Shown here piece by piece: positions 9,717-18,980 of a stretch of 55,491 nucleotides of DNA (the first letter of the stretch is position 1; each line of letters opens with the position of its first letter). The translations under genes and the position numbers were made by a program. The notes under the pieces were generated by a model, which did not search any database, was not told the DNA's origin, and saw nothing but the letters and a program-made list of their open reading frames with translations. Source of the DNA: Perkinsus olseni. Taxonomy: Eukaryota > Perkinsozoa > Perkinsida > Perkinsidae. The stretch is taken from NCBI GenBank assembly GCA_013115135.1, contig JABANP010000346.1, positions 1 to 55,491 on the forward strand, given 5' to 3'.

Positions 9717-10231
9717 CTAAACCAGGTAATAAACTGTTCTCCAAGAATATCGCAAGAAGCGACTCGAAAAATTTTTAAAGAAACTGGGAAGAGCAAGAAT
9801 ACAAACCAGTCATCCCAGAGCCTGGAACATCCATCAAGTTCATCTGAATTATTCAGACTGGAATTATTATAATTCAGGCTGGATTTGAATTTGTCCAGAA
9901 TCTGTATAGAACGGAGTAGCTGACAAGTCGGGGACGACAGGCAATACACGTGAGTTAGAGAGGCTCTCTACTGAAAAGCATTTCCATCAAAAATAGTCCG
10001 TATAGCATTAACGCGACTCACAGGTTGACAGAAAGGAAGATTATCCATGGCATTTTGCCGATTAACCCTTCGACTGAACTTAGGTGTCACTGCTGAGCTT
10101 AGATACAGTCAAACTGACCGAGATCTGCGTCGCTCGCTCTCAAGGCGCGTGCATCATGGAGAGCTCGATCGACCACCTTACTCCCAATAGCATGAGCGTG
10201 CGAATTGGAACGATTATCATGGGTGTGTCTG

Positions 10232-10295
10232 ACATGACACACTGTGTCATGTGAAGTCGCTGCTCATACACCCTGGGTGTATGAGCAGCCACTTC
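10232..10295. repeat. Two consecutive one-base-centre palindromes
   Basis: ACATGACACA-C-TGTGTCATGT (10232-10252) is followed at once by an element whose 15-bp arms (GCTGCTCATACACCC) flank a single T. The second is extended by outer arms GAAGT/ACTTC (10253-10295). Confidence 0.9.
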
Positions 10296-10431
10296 TACCC
10301 TCACATCGTGTAACACCAAGACTAGCGCTCTCGGGCACATCACACCACTGGGAACAACGAATCAAGACTAAAGAACTATGACTCGCTGTTAGGATATTTC
10401 GGGGTTACCCCGCAAAAAAGAAGATCTCGTG

Positions 10432-10504
10432 GGTCTCTCGGAGAGAGACCGGCGACATCTCGAGACATCTCGGGCTCGGCGTGGGAGAGACTCTCTCCCA
10501 CGCC
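10432..10504. repeat. Hairpin pair
   Basis: GGTCTCTC-GGA-GAGAGACC (10432-10450) is followed by GGCGTGGGAGAGA-C-TCTCTCCCACGCC (10478-10504), a perfect 13-bp stem with one central base. Confidence 0.9.
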
Positions 10505-11048
10505 TGTCCTCTCAGTGTGCGATGCTACGCGAGACAGGAGAGGCTCCGCTTAGAGGAAGTAGCCCCCTGAATTTCAGGGCCTGAAATATAGTGATTGTTC
10601 GTTGTTATTCTGCTGTTTCTTCTCCTTCTTGAACCCGTAGAATGACGCGCTTCAAGGCTCGCGGTGTATCGGAAACTTACTGCGCCGCGAGAATAGCCTG
10701 CGCGAGCTGATCACTGTATTCTGCTGGTTCAAGAAGACAGACGTGCAGCCTCGACTCGGCAATGATGTCATCAGAGTCTCGGCGGCCAGGTTTGACCCAG
10801 GCCACCGCCTTCTAGCCGCATCCCGGCTGAAGGACGGCCTCCAGCACAGCCTTCACATGATTGCGTACCCCCAGCTTCGACACGCCTTGGAGTGGTCCCT
10901 GAAGGAGAACATTATGTTACTCGGTATCATGTATGCGGTGACTCACTTGCAGGGTAGCGCCTTCAAAGAAGAAGGATGACAGTTTGTGACTGTAGATAGT
11001 GAATGGATGGTTGAGTCCGTCGGCGCTGCAGGTCAACTCCACCGTCGA

Positions 11049-11956
11049 CTACACCTTTTAAATGCCTATTTCGGGGTCAGTAAGATCAATTTCGCAGGGC
11101 GAGCGAACACCCGCGCCAAGATATGCCTTAGTAAAATCAATTTCGCAAGCGCGCACGATAGTACAATCAATTTCGCCAGTGCGCGCTATAGTACAATCAA
11201 TTTCGCCGGCATCCTCAAAGTAAGTCCAATTTCGACGAGATGCGGAAATCAATTTCGCCGGTAGTACATTCAATTTCGCTAAAGGGCAGATGTTCGATCT
11301 CGGGAATACAACGCGCCGTACTATATCAGAAGAAACTCTTAGCATGCATCTGGTGACTTGTGGTTGCCACCAGCGGTTGACAACGAGCCATGGTATGACT
11401 GCAGTATCATGCAAGTGTGAAACAGAATTCATGCACCAACGGGCATGTCTTCCATATCAGCCGCCCTCGTTAACATCCCAACCGCATGTGCACAGAGGCC
11501 GCCGATTTGTATTCCTTGTAATCTTGTATTTCCCCCGTGGCTGTCGACGAGGTGGGTTTGGACCATCTCCCGCGGCTGAGCTACGGAGGCTCTCATCGCT
11601 GGAGCCATAATGACTTTCGCCACTGGAGCCATGGTAGCTCTCATCATCGGAGTTGTGACCTGGGTTCGGCATGATAATAGGCAAAACGAGCAGCCTGCAG
11701 CAAGACATCGTAATCCGTTACTCTAGCGAAATTGAATGTACTACCGGCGAAATTGATTTCCGCATTTCGTCGAAATTGGACTTACTTTGAGGATGCCGGC
11801 GAAATTGATTGTACTATAGCGCGCACTGGCGAAATTGATTGTACTATCGTGCGCGCTTGCGAAATTGATTTTACTAAGGCATATCTTGGCGCGGGTGTTC
11901 GCTCGCCCTGCGAAATTGATCTTACTGACCCCGAAATAGGCATTTAAAAGGTGTAG
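11049..11956. mobile_element. Foldback (FB-type) element with 233-base inverted arms
   Basis: The left arm 11049-11281 and right arm 11723-11956 are near-identical inverse copies, starting CTACACCTTTTAAATGCC and ending with its complement. Each arm contains repeats of the motif AATTTCGCC spaced about 20-35 bases apart, most often as GTACAATCAATTTCGCC. Internally repeated long inverted arms around a small unique core are the hallmark of foldback elements, which are thought to be moved by a transposase supplied elsewhere. I see no clear target-site duplication in the flanks (GTCGA before, TGAGT after). Confidence 0.8.
11457..11708 (-). CDS. Small ORF in the core of the foldback element
   Basis: An 83-residue ORF lies between the two arms. 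It has an acidic, Ser-rich stretch with a repeated pattern (SDDESYHGSSGESHYGSSDES) of low complexity, then a basic stretch (PPRRQPRGKYKITRNTNRR) and two Cys. It resembles no transposase that I recognise. It may be a captured exon or a remnant of an autonomous element. Coding status is uncertain. Confidence 0.35.
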   Translation of the reverse strand: MSCCRLLVLPIIMPNPGHNSDDESYHGSSGESHYGSSDESLRSSAAGDGPNPPRRQPRGKYKITRNTNRRPLCTCGWDVNEGG

Positions 11957-11981
11957 TGAGTTGCTCGCTCGGTTGAGAGTC

Positions 11982-12332
11982 TCAACTTGAGACAAATCCG
12001 CATGCCTTCGGAGGTGCAATTTGGCCGTCGCACCACACTGTACTGCACCGGCCAGTGACGATCCCTGCCTGCACCATACGCACCCCTTTGACGACGAACT
12101 GGTACATTCGATAGGTCGTATTAATCTCCAAGGCTCTCAACAAAGTAAAAGGAGAGAAGGAGACTCGAATGGGGCACAAAGGATCAGCTGTGGTTATCAG
12201 CTTCGTATTGTCATCAAGGGTTCCCATAACTTCGCCCTCGACAACGCAAACCGATTGGCCAGGGAACAGTTCCCCTGCAAATCCTTGGCATATCACCTCT
12301 GATTCTTGGGCCGATCGCGTAATCAGCACCAC
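11982..12332 (-). CDS. Unrecognised ORF abutting the foldback element
   Basis: A 116-residue ORF with balanced composition and hydrophobic beta-like segments (GELFPGQSVCVVEGEVMG, MYQFVVKGVRMVQAGIV). It looks more like real coding sequence than a random ORF. Its stop is 26 bases from the foldback arm, so the element may have cut a longer gene. Together with the Rep fragment on the same strand upstream it could belong to the same mobile element, but no helicase motif is seen. Confidence 0.4.
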   Translation of the reverse strand: MVLITRSAQESEVICQGFAGELFPGQSVCVVEGEVMGTLDDNTKLITTADPLCPIRVSFSPFTLLRALEINTTYRMYQFVVKGVRMVQAGIVTGRCSTVWCDGQIAPPKACGFVSS

Positions 12333-12572
12333 CTCAGTGTTGCTCGTAACACAGCCGAGTATACTCCACCGATGCTAACTGCGCTTTGTTGCCTGCCGGT
12401 TATTATAGCTGCCACTCTTCCCATCGTACGCCATGACCTGCTGAATCTTATAACCTTCTCACTTGGTGGTTTGGTGCGGAGGATACGACACTGCCGTAAC
12501 GGCAGATCATTCTGGTGTTGATGGTTTCGGCCTTCCTTTCGAGCTCGGGAAGATCAGCCGGTGTGATGGTCC

Positions 12573-13253
12573 TCAACCATCAATTTCAACGTCGTTGAAA
12601 TCCTGCACGAGACCAGCATCTCTGAAGCTGTGCCAGCCATGAAAACTATGCTTCAAGGTGGCAGCTACCCTATTCCGGACTGCATCCGATTCCGGGTCTT
12701 CACCTGTCCATACTAGGTCATGGATGTGAGGCAGGTTGCCCTGAGCGGTTCGAAATTCCCACCTCCACCACAACTTCTTAACCGGACCTAATGGTTGCTC
12801 GGGAGAGTCCTTGATATAATTCATGAGATAAGTACCCGCTCTCTCCCACGCCCGAAGTTCGGGCCCCGAACCAGTGGTTCGGAACCACTGGAATCAACGA
12901 CGCCTGCACAGCACTATCCCTAACTTCCTTGGAACATCCGCGATAGTTGTTTTCAATCCAATCAAAGATGGGCTTAACCCCAAAGTGCTCGGATTGACTA
13001 CAACTGAGGGTGCAGAAGTAGGTGGGCTGCTCTATAGCAATCTCAGCTGCCAACTCGTTAACGCGTTTCCTGGAATCCATCTCACCGAAGGGAAAACGAC
13101 CTTCAGCAGCTGTCCCATCCACTTGAAGCATTGCAACTCATTCCCACTTAGACTGTTCACATGTGGCAATGTGATCGGGAGGGGCCCTGCGTCGTTCCGT
13201 GAAAACTGAGGCATCGGTGCATATGCACAAGACTCTACAATCGCGTACGGCAT
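12573..13253 (-). pseudogene. Helitron-type Rep (HUH endonuclease) fragment, frame broken
   Basis: Two frames share one domain. The upstream piece (to 13131) contains QPTYFCTLSCSQSEHFG, like the PTxFxTLT segment that opens Helitron_like_N domains. The downstream piece (12824-12573) contains WWRWEFRTAQGNLPHIHDLVW, in which PHIH carries the His-hydrophobic-His metal site of rolling-circle HUH nucleases. The frame changes across the palindrome ladder at 12851-12891. No Pif1-type helicase part was found, so this is a remnant. The assignment rests on motif recognition only. Confidence 0.6.
12851..12891. repeat. Palindrome ladder breaking the Rep fragment
   Basis: Four overlapping palindromes, each with one central base, run in sequence: CCCGAA-G-TTCGGG, GTTCGGG-C-CCCGAAC, CCGAACCA-G-TGGTTCGG and CCAGTGGTTC-G-GAACCACTGG. 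Each shares one arm with the next. Confidence 0.95.
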
Positions 13254-13293
13254 TGATGTGTAATGGATTCGCTAACATCCGCCTCACGTAATC

Positions 13294-13327
13294 GCCGATT
13301 ACTAATCGGCAATGCCGATTCGGCATT
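13294..13327. repeat. Palindrome ladder
   Basis: GCCGATTA-C-TAATCGGC, TCGGCA-A-TGCCGA and AATGCCGA-T-TCGGCATT overlap in series, all with one central base. Confidence 0.95.
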
Positions 13328-13659
13328 GACGGGAGTCGCAAGCGACCGCCTGTAACCGATACATGCGGTGCGAAGGCTCCTCCGAACGGCCCTATAAGGG
13401 TGGGGGGGCGTCGAGACCCTTGGTGCATTCAGGGCTTTCTATAGCGACATCGCGGAGACTCGAGGGTGGACGGCCATCCACGAGTTCTACTAGCTGCACT
13501 TGCACACGGATGAGAGGCTGTGGATGCAGATCAAGAAGGCACGAGGGAGATTACTCAAAACGTGAGGCAAAGCAGGGTTGTCCGGGCGGAAAGAAAAAAA
13601 TTCTTTCTTGCGGAAATTTCCCGTATTTTCCGGGAATTTTGAACTTCAGGAAATTTCTC

Positions 13660-13700
13660 GAAAGTTCCAGGGAGGTAGGGGGTTCAATTCCCGGCGAAGA
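13660..13700 (+). repeat. tRNA-like B-box segment
   Basis: GGGGGTTCAATTCCCGGCG matches a tRNA T-arm (5-bp stem GGGGG/CCCGG imperfect, loop TTCAATT) and is followed by T-rich sequence. No complete tRNA folds around it, so it is probably a SINE or tRNA-derived remnant. Confidence 0.4.
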
Positions 13701-14243
13701 CATTCTTTCTCTTGGCGACAAAGACAACCGAGATTCCAGAATATTGACAACCACACAGCCGACGCGACCCATATCAGCGTTGAAAATTTCATCGCTGTGA
13801 GCTGTCGAGCATGATACATTGATACATGAGATGCTTTCGTGCCCTATGACATTCTGACTGATAAGACTTTAACCGTAGGAGTGGTCAATGGGAGGCCTCA
13901 TGTGATCATCAGTGTGACAAAACCTCACTATGTGATGACATCCAGCAGAACAATTGGGACCTTCCTCACCTCGAGCAAGGTCACAGAGGGATTTCTTTCC
14001 CATGAGCACACGGCTTCAGGACATATTATGCCCGACATAAATTCTAATTCACATTTCAGATACGATAGCACTTGTGCACAGCTCATCTGAGAAGGAACAT
14101 ATCATGTACCCAAAACTGCTCCCCGAGCAGGAAGTACCCACTTACTTCCAGAAAGTCTGCGAGTGATAACGTCAGTGAAAAGGAAATTGCGGAGCGAGCG
14201 AAGCGAGCGGAGCATATACTGTCACTTCTACGCTTTTTTGTGC

Positions 14244-14263
14244 GTTCGTTCGTTCGTTCGTTC
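14244..14263. repeat. GTTC microsatellite
   Basis: The tetranucleotide GTTC is repeated five times. There is no coding context. Confidence 0.9.
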
Positions 14264-14414
14264 AAATTATTTCTCCACGACTATGTCGATTCAACTCGCG
14301 AGACAAATACCATTCGAAAGCACGTGGTTTGTATATTCTACAAAAAATACGAAATCGCTCCCATCCCCGTTCCACCAAGCACAACCGTCGTGGACCGTTG
14401 TAGACGAACCCGAA

Positions 14415-14520
14415 AAAATACGGAAAAAGTCCGTGCTGGGGTTCGAACCCGAAACTTTGTGTCGAGCTCCGCTTTTTTCGTTACGAAGGCCTAGCTTGCC
14501 CGGCAAACATTGTACCAGGA
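14415..14520 (-). repeat. tRNA-like B-box segment with T-run
   Basis: On the minus strand the sequence TTTCGGGTTCGAACCCCAGC is followed by ACGGACTTTTT. The B-box plus T-run resembles the end of a polymerase III unit. The 5' half does not fold as a tRNA. Confidence 0.45.
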
Positions 14521-14616
14521 GGTAGATGTGCGGCGCAGTATGATTTTGTATGCTGCACGGCAACAAGTCGTGCTTCGTCATCTTGAGCGAGGGCTGCCCC
14601 GTGCCCTCGGAGGGCA

Positions 14617-14991
14617 CTAGCGTCTGCTACGCATTTCCACAAGGGTGATAGAAAAGATATCAGACGAAGGAGGGCCCACAAGTTGTGTGTGTGGGGCACA
14701 ACAGCGGAAAGAACTTGCCATTGAAAGCATTAATGAGGCATGGGGTGGAACCGAAGGGTCAGTAGACTGAGAGATGGCGTACGCTAGAGGCCAAATAACT
14801 GTTCGCCTTCTGTCCTCCGGCTGCTGAGGTTCGTGTGGCTGCGCAGCCTCGTCATCAGTGACCAGTTCATCATGGTTTCCGTCTTGTACGCCATCGGCCA
14901 CCACTTGTGGCTGTAACTCATTGGCATCGCCGTTATCCTCCACGTCTAAATCACGGACCGTCTCGGGGCGGAGAGTCTGACTCTCGGCCAT
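14617..14991 (-). CDS. Unrecognised acidic ORF
   Basis: From the ATG at 14991 the protein is Glu/Asp/Gln-rich (DVEDNGDANELQPQ, DELVTDDEAAQPHEPQQPED) for about 60 residues, then has a short hydrophobic patch. It could be the first exon of a longer gene. No domain is recognised, and the region downstream on this strand is repeat-like. Confidence 0.3.
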   Translation of the reverse strand: MAESQTLRPETVRDLDVEDNGDANELQPQVVADGVQDGNHDELVTDDEAAQPHEPQQPEDRRRTVIWPLAYAISQSTDPSVPPHASLMLSMASSFRCCAPHTQLVGPPSSDIFSITLVEMRSRR

Positions 14992-15503
14992 GGTCCGTGA
15001 TTTCGTGGTGTGTTTCGTACTGTGAAGCACTTCAAGCGCGTGCTGCGAACTAACATATGTAGCCGCAGCCGAAGCCCTGTCGCACCGGTCTGGTGATGGT
15101 TGATGAATATACTCTAGAGATCGAAGAGGTGCTACACCGAGAGGGTCTGTGGGATACTTAATTACTTTTCCGCTACCGTTATAAGACTTTGTGGCTATGT
15201 ACGGAAGGTGTGGAACATCAGTCTACAATGGTTACACGTTGAGAAAGACAACCAGAGGAGCCTCAAAGTAGAGGAGTAAAGGCAGCAGTGAGGCCCCATG
15301 ATTCGTGGGCCATGAATGAGGGGCCCGCGACTCGTGGGCCGCGAGGCCATAACATCTCCGCAAGGTGGGCCGAGATTGCATGCATTTAACGCATTGAGTT
15401 GAGTAGACGCGGACCAGAGGAGTAGAAGCGACAGCTCGACAGTCATCACAGCCGCCCGCTTGCTCGGACGTACGCCGTCAAGAGAGAGTGGCTCAAGGCT
15501 AGG

Positions 15504-16180
15504 ATGGTTCTGTCATCTGGCTTCGGATCCTACCCTCAGCAGTGCTACGTGTTCCAGGGGATCGAATCGATCCGATCGAGGAAGTGCTTCCAAGCGTACT
15601 CACGACCACTCTCGGTTCTGGCTACGTTGATGCTTGGAAGACAATCTGCGATGATGTCCTCTCGTCAACCAAGGATGGTCCATGACCAGTGGCGAAAAAT
15701 GATGAAATTCCTCGCTCTGCTCAGCGGAGGGACTTCAGCTTCAGACTTCAGCCCGAAGTCTTTGGGTTCATAGTCATGAACCGTTGTGACAAGAGTCTGT
15801 GTTCACGATGCCCATCAAGATGCGTTCGAAGCATGCCGCGAGCTCCTCCCAAAGGCGAGGAACAGGCTGTTCCGAACAGAAAGGATACAGCGATTCGTGG
15901 CACTCTGTGTTACCGTATGAGATCACGTCTCTTTCAAGTCGGCAACACATTGGTCTTCTTCAAACAGGAGGCTTTTGACGCTCTGCGAGTAAATTGTTAT
16001 GATGTCGTAGTCACAATGAAAATCATCACTTACTTTAGAATGCTTGCTGCGAGTTGCCGCAACTCGCAACTCAGTTGCGAGCAGCAGCGAAGGCCCAAGC
16101 TCAGCGGAGGGAAGCGGCGAGTGATGAAAGTTAGGTGGATAGCTATTGGTATACTTAGGCGGTGGAAAGAGCGTCTTTAA
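15504..16180 (+). CDS. Possible myosin motor C-terminal fragment (exon pieces)
   Basis: The plus strand carries LFQVGNTLVFFKQEAFDAL at about 15927-15985. It resembles the end of myosin heads (consensus GxTxVFF, then helix), just before a GTAAAT donor. Immediately upstream in another frame is DAFEACRELLPKARNRLF, which fits the converter region. The two pieces need a splice or an indel to join. Earlier sequence (15550-15680) is coding-like but not recognised. The region after 16040 contains palindromes. Identification rests on one short motif. Confidence 0.4.
16048..16081. repeat. Palindrome ladder
   Basis: TGCGAGTTGC-C-GCAACTCGCA (16048-16068) overlaps CTCGCAACT-C-AGTTGCGAG (16063-16081), both perfect with one central base. 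Confidence 0.95.
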
Positions 16181-16199
16181 GACGCTCTTTCCACCGCCT
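16157..16199. repeat. 43-base perfect palindrome with one-base centre
   Basis: Two perfect 21-base arms (AGGCGGTGGAAAGAGCGTCTT and its inverse, written here only for the left arm's ends: AGGCGG...GTCTT) flank a single T. GTATAC/TATAC just outside extends the symmetry, and ACACA-C-TGTGT follows. It is among the longest in the window. Confidence 0.95.
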
Positions 16200-16599
16200 G
16201 TATACACACTGTGTATTACACAGCCTTAGGTATCAAGGAGTTCCTAAGAGAAGGCGGCCTAATACACGGCCGTTGGCGCCTTATAAGCGAGACGGCAAAA
16301 CAAAAAAAGATCGAGCAAGGATGGCATAACTCACTAACCTTACCCGAACTCATACCTTATCACGTTATCGATTGACGATGATGTGGGTTGAGTTTCGTGA
16401 GGTCTAGTGAGGTGCGATTGTTTGTGGGGATTAGAAGAGGAAGTAGGGGCGACTTGATGCCACCACATTGTTTTTCTTTTTCTTTCTCTTCTGAGGAGAA
16501 GTCTCACCTCTTATCATGACCAGAGAAGATCGTCACCGTCGAGACTACCTCGAGTGGAATGGGGGCGTATCGTATCGGGATGTTCACGTTTCGCACACC

Positions 16600-16735
16600 A
16601 AATAGTCGTACATTTTCGACTCATGTCTCCAATACTCATACACTTCCTAATCGTACACGAAATACACGTACACCGAATAGTCATACACGAAATACTCATA
16701 CACGAGAGATTCGTACATATAAAACTCGTTGTAGC
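16600..16735. repeat. 15-base tandem array, left of retrotransposon 2
   Basis: Degenerate 15-base units of the type RTACACNNAATANTC repeat about eight times. Read on the minus strand they encode pentapeptides of the form VYxYx. A matching array lies at 19795-19950, on the other side of the retrotransposon. Confidence 0.75.
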
Positions 16736-17063
16736 CTTCTTGGATAACGGACTTAACTCGACGTGTAGCTATCCTTATGCGGTAATGAGCAGCAAATGTG
16801 CAATTACCGAGTGATCGGATAACAACTACAATGAGTAAACGATCATATCTAGTAAAAAGATAACGCTCGAGGAGACGCTTACGTTAGCCGTCTCCGAGAC
16901 AGCACGTGAAAGGCGCACGCCGTCACGGGCGAGCGACAGGTCTCAACTCGAGTGATATGAAGTGAAAAGGATGAGTAGTCGGTACAGGATGAGTAGTCGG
17001 TACAGGATCCCCCCTATCACGAGAGGTGTCCGACCGGAGAATCAGTAAAAGGTGTATAGAAAA

Positions 17064-17720
17064 TCAGTTAGTACAATCGTAGCCATAAGTCTCCAAGCGA
17101 TTAACGGCGTTGTTCGTCAGTGGAGGTTTCAGCCAATCGCCAGAGAAGCGGACATCTTCTTTCTTGACCAATACTTTCTTCGCTCCTCTCATTGTCATCT
17201 CGCCGGTCGCGAGACGACTCGCACGATTGATCACAAGATCACCAACGTGGTTTTTCTTTTTACTGATGGACTGTATCTGCCCAATGTCCAGGCTGCAAAC
17301 GAGCCCATCATCTTCGATGACCTCCCAGCCAACCCATACTCCCGGTCTTAGATGGTCGATATCTTCTTCCATAGCCGGTGGTGTTGAGATGGACGTATCA
17401 GTGGTATCCCCATTAAATTTAACGAGTTGAGCCCGGGCCACAGGGCCAGGTAAACCTTTGACCCACGCTAGTCCACCAGAGATGCGTTCTATTTCGTAGG
17501 GACCAAGGGACTCACTGGTGATGCCCTTGCGACGGACGACAAAAGCCTTGTCACCGACCGAAATGTCCTCGTAAGTAGAAGTACGGAACCGACGGGCACG
17601 ACGGTTGGCTTGTTCTCGTTTCCTCTCACGGACCTTGCCCTTCTGATGCAAATATCTCTGGACCAGCTGCATGTGCTTATCATCAGGAATGTGGAGGAAC
17701 TGCTCTCCAACGTCAGTCAA
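17064..17720 (-). CDS. Retrotransposon 2 pol C-terminal region after integrase
   Basis: A 218-residue ORF in the same frame as the integrase ORF, separated from it by one in-frame TAG. It has a basic helical stretch (KVRERKREQANRRARRFRTS) then a small beta-rich domain (DKAFVVRRKGITSESLGPYEIERI, split by a gap) like the chromatin- or DNA-binding tails of Ty3-type integrases. The stop may be real, a readthrough site, or decay. The ORF ends at TTN beside about 330 bases of non-coding DNA before the tandem array. Confidence 0.6.
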   Translation of the reverse strand: MTDVGEQFLHIPDDKHMQLVQRYLHQKGKVRERKREQANRRARRFRTSTYEDISVGDKAFVVRRKGITSESLGPYEIERISGGLAWVKGLPGPVARAQLVKFNGDTTDTSISTPPAMEEDIDHLRPGVWVGWEVIEDDGLVCSLDIGQIQSISKKKNHVGDLVINRASRLATGEMTMRGAKKVLVKKEDVRFSGDWLKPPLTNNAVNRLETYGYDCTN

Positions 17721-17750
17721 TGAAGTGAGAGTACCGACGGCAGAACGTGG

Positions 17751-18980
17751 CTAATGACGAAGATTCACCTCAGCCGGAGAAAAGTCGACACCATCGGGCC
17801 GAGCCGAGTTGTGAGCTGCCCGAGCTGCTGCGCAGCATAACCGTAGATCGTCAACGGTGACCGGTGGACAGCGCTTGACCACAGCTTTAATCTTTTTAAC
17901 CACTGCTTCGCAAGCCCCGTTCCCCCGAGGCCAATATGGTGGGGAAAAGGTGACGGTAACTCCATGATCCTCCCAGACACGACGAGTAGCTTCGGCTCGA
18001 AAGCACGGTGCATTATCGCACCGTATGGCGCGAGGCCATCCATAACGTGACGCCCAGGCTGAAAAGAACTCCCGAATCGTCTGAGAGGCCGATACTCCAG
18101 GGACGCCTGAGATCTCGCAGAAACCACTGTGAAGATCAATAATGATCAAGGCATACCACTTTTGCGAACCGGTGTCGGTCTTCAACGTGAACGGCCCTGC
18201 ATGGTCTAAGCATACGGATTGCCATAAATCTGGACTATTCGGATCGGGGTCACCAATGGCCAGCAGTCCTGACCGCGGTAATGCACAGGCATTGATGGCG
18301 TCAACCCTGGCACATGACAGACAAGCTTGCCCGAAGCTGCGCACGTCGTCGTCGAGAGACGGCCACCAATATGAACGATGCAGAGTCTCAATCATCCTAG
18401 GGATGGAAAGGTGCCACTTGGAATGAGTCGCCTGTAGTAGCTGCGATCTGGCTCCCACAGGTACATATACCCTCGATCCCCCCTTGCCAGCGTAAATGAG
18501 CTTGCCCCCTCGAGCAGAGATCTTCTTCCGATGTCGCTCCAGCTCCTGAGGCAATTCGAGCATATCGGCGCCAGGAACCTCGAAGATATGGGTAGGCAAT
18601 TGGCTATCCTCTTCTTGACCACGGGTACCAATGAAGCCCGCCTCGGGAATGAATGACGACTCATCTGGTCGACCCAAGAGGACGATTTCTTCCTCGCAAT
18701 CTTCCTTTCGGGGATCACAATCGCTTGAAGTGAGTCTCGAGAAGAGGTCGCAGAACCAATTTCCTTTTCCCGGTATGTGTATATATTCGTTAGGAATCAT
18801 CACCAGATCACTGATCTGTGTAAACCAAGTAGTCCATCGCTTTTGCTGCATGCTGGACGCTCCTGGAGGAACCGACCCATGGATTATCCTCCCTAGCGCG
18901 GCAGTGTTATCACTGCACACTACTAAGTGTGGCTTATCATATGCCTTCTCATCAGCACAGGGGAAGGTACCAAGTATCAA
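17751..18980 (-). CDS. Retrotransposon 2 pol: RNase H end and integrase
   Basis: The ORF opens with the last part of RNase H (HLVVCSDNTAALGR, with catalytic Asp, and GNWFCDLFSR). Near residue 185-230 is an HHCC zinc-binding segment (ATHSKWHLSIPRMIETLHRS and CLSCAR). The integrase core carries the D,D-35-E triad: VCLDHAGPF, IRCDNAPCF and GACEAVVKKIK. The order RT-RNase H-integrase across the neighbouring ORFs is that of Ty3-type elements. The frame differs from the RT ORF upstream, with the break at a palindrome pair. Confidence 0.88.
   Translation of the reverse strand: MILGTFPCADEKAYDKPHLVVCSDNTAALGRIIHGSVPPGASSMQQKRWTTWFTQISDLVMIPNEYIHIPGKGNWFCDLFSRLTSSDCDPRKEDCEEEIVLLGRPDESSFIPEAGFIGTRGQEEDSQLPTHIFEVPGADMLELPQELERHRKKISARGGKLIYAGKGGSRVYVPVGARSQLLQATHSKWHLSIPRMIETLHRSYWWPSLDDDVRSFGQACLSCARVDAINACALPRSGLLAIGDPDPNSPDLWQSVCLDHAGPFTLKTDTGSQKWYALIIIDLHSGFCEISGVPGVSASQTIREFFSAWASRYGWPRAIRCDNAPCFRAEATRRVWEDHGVTVTFSPPYWPRGNGACEAVVKKIKAVVKRCPPVTVDDLRLCCAAARAAHNSARPDGVDFSPAEVNLRH

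Larger units (their letters stand above)
9717..11048. other. Intergenic, hairpin-rich; no gene seen
   Basis: No convincing coding exon is visible. The stretch holds the palindromes at 10232-10295 and 10432-10504 and a pair of overlapping 7-bp palindromes at 10565-10588. It probably contains the promoter of the minus-strand cyclase gene, but no core element is identifiable. Confidence 0.4.
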
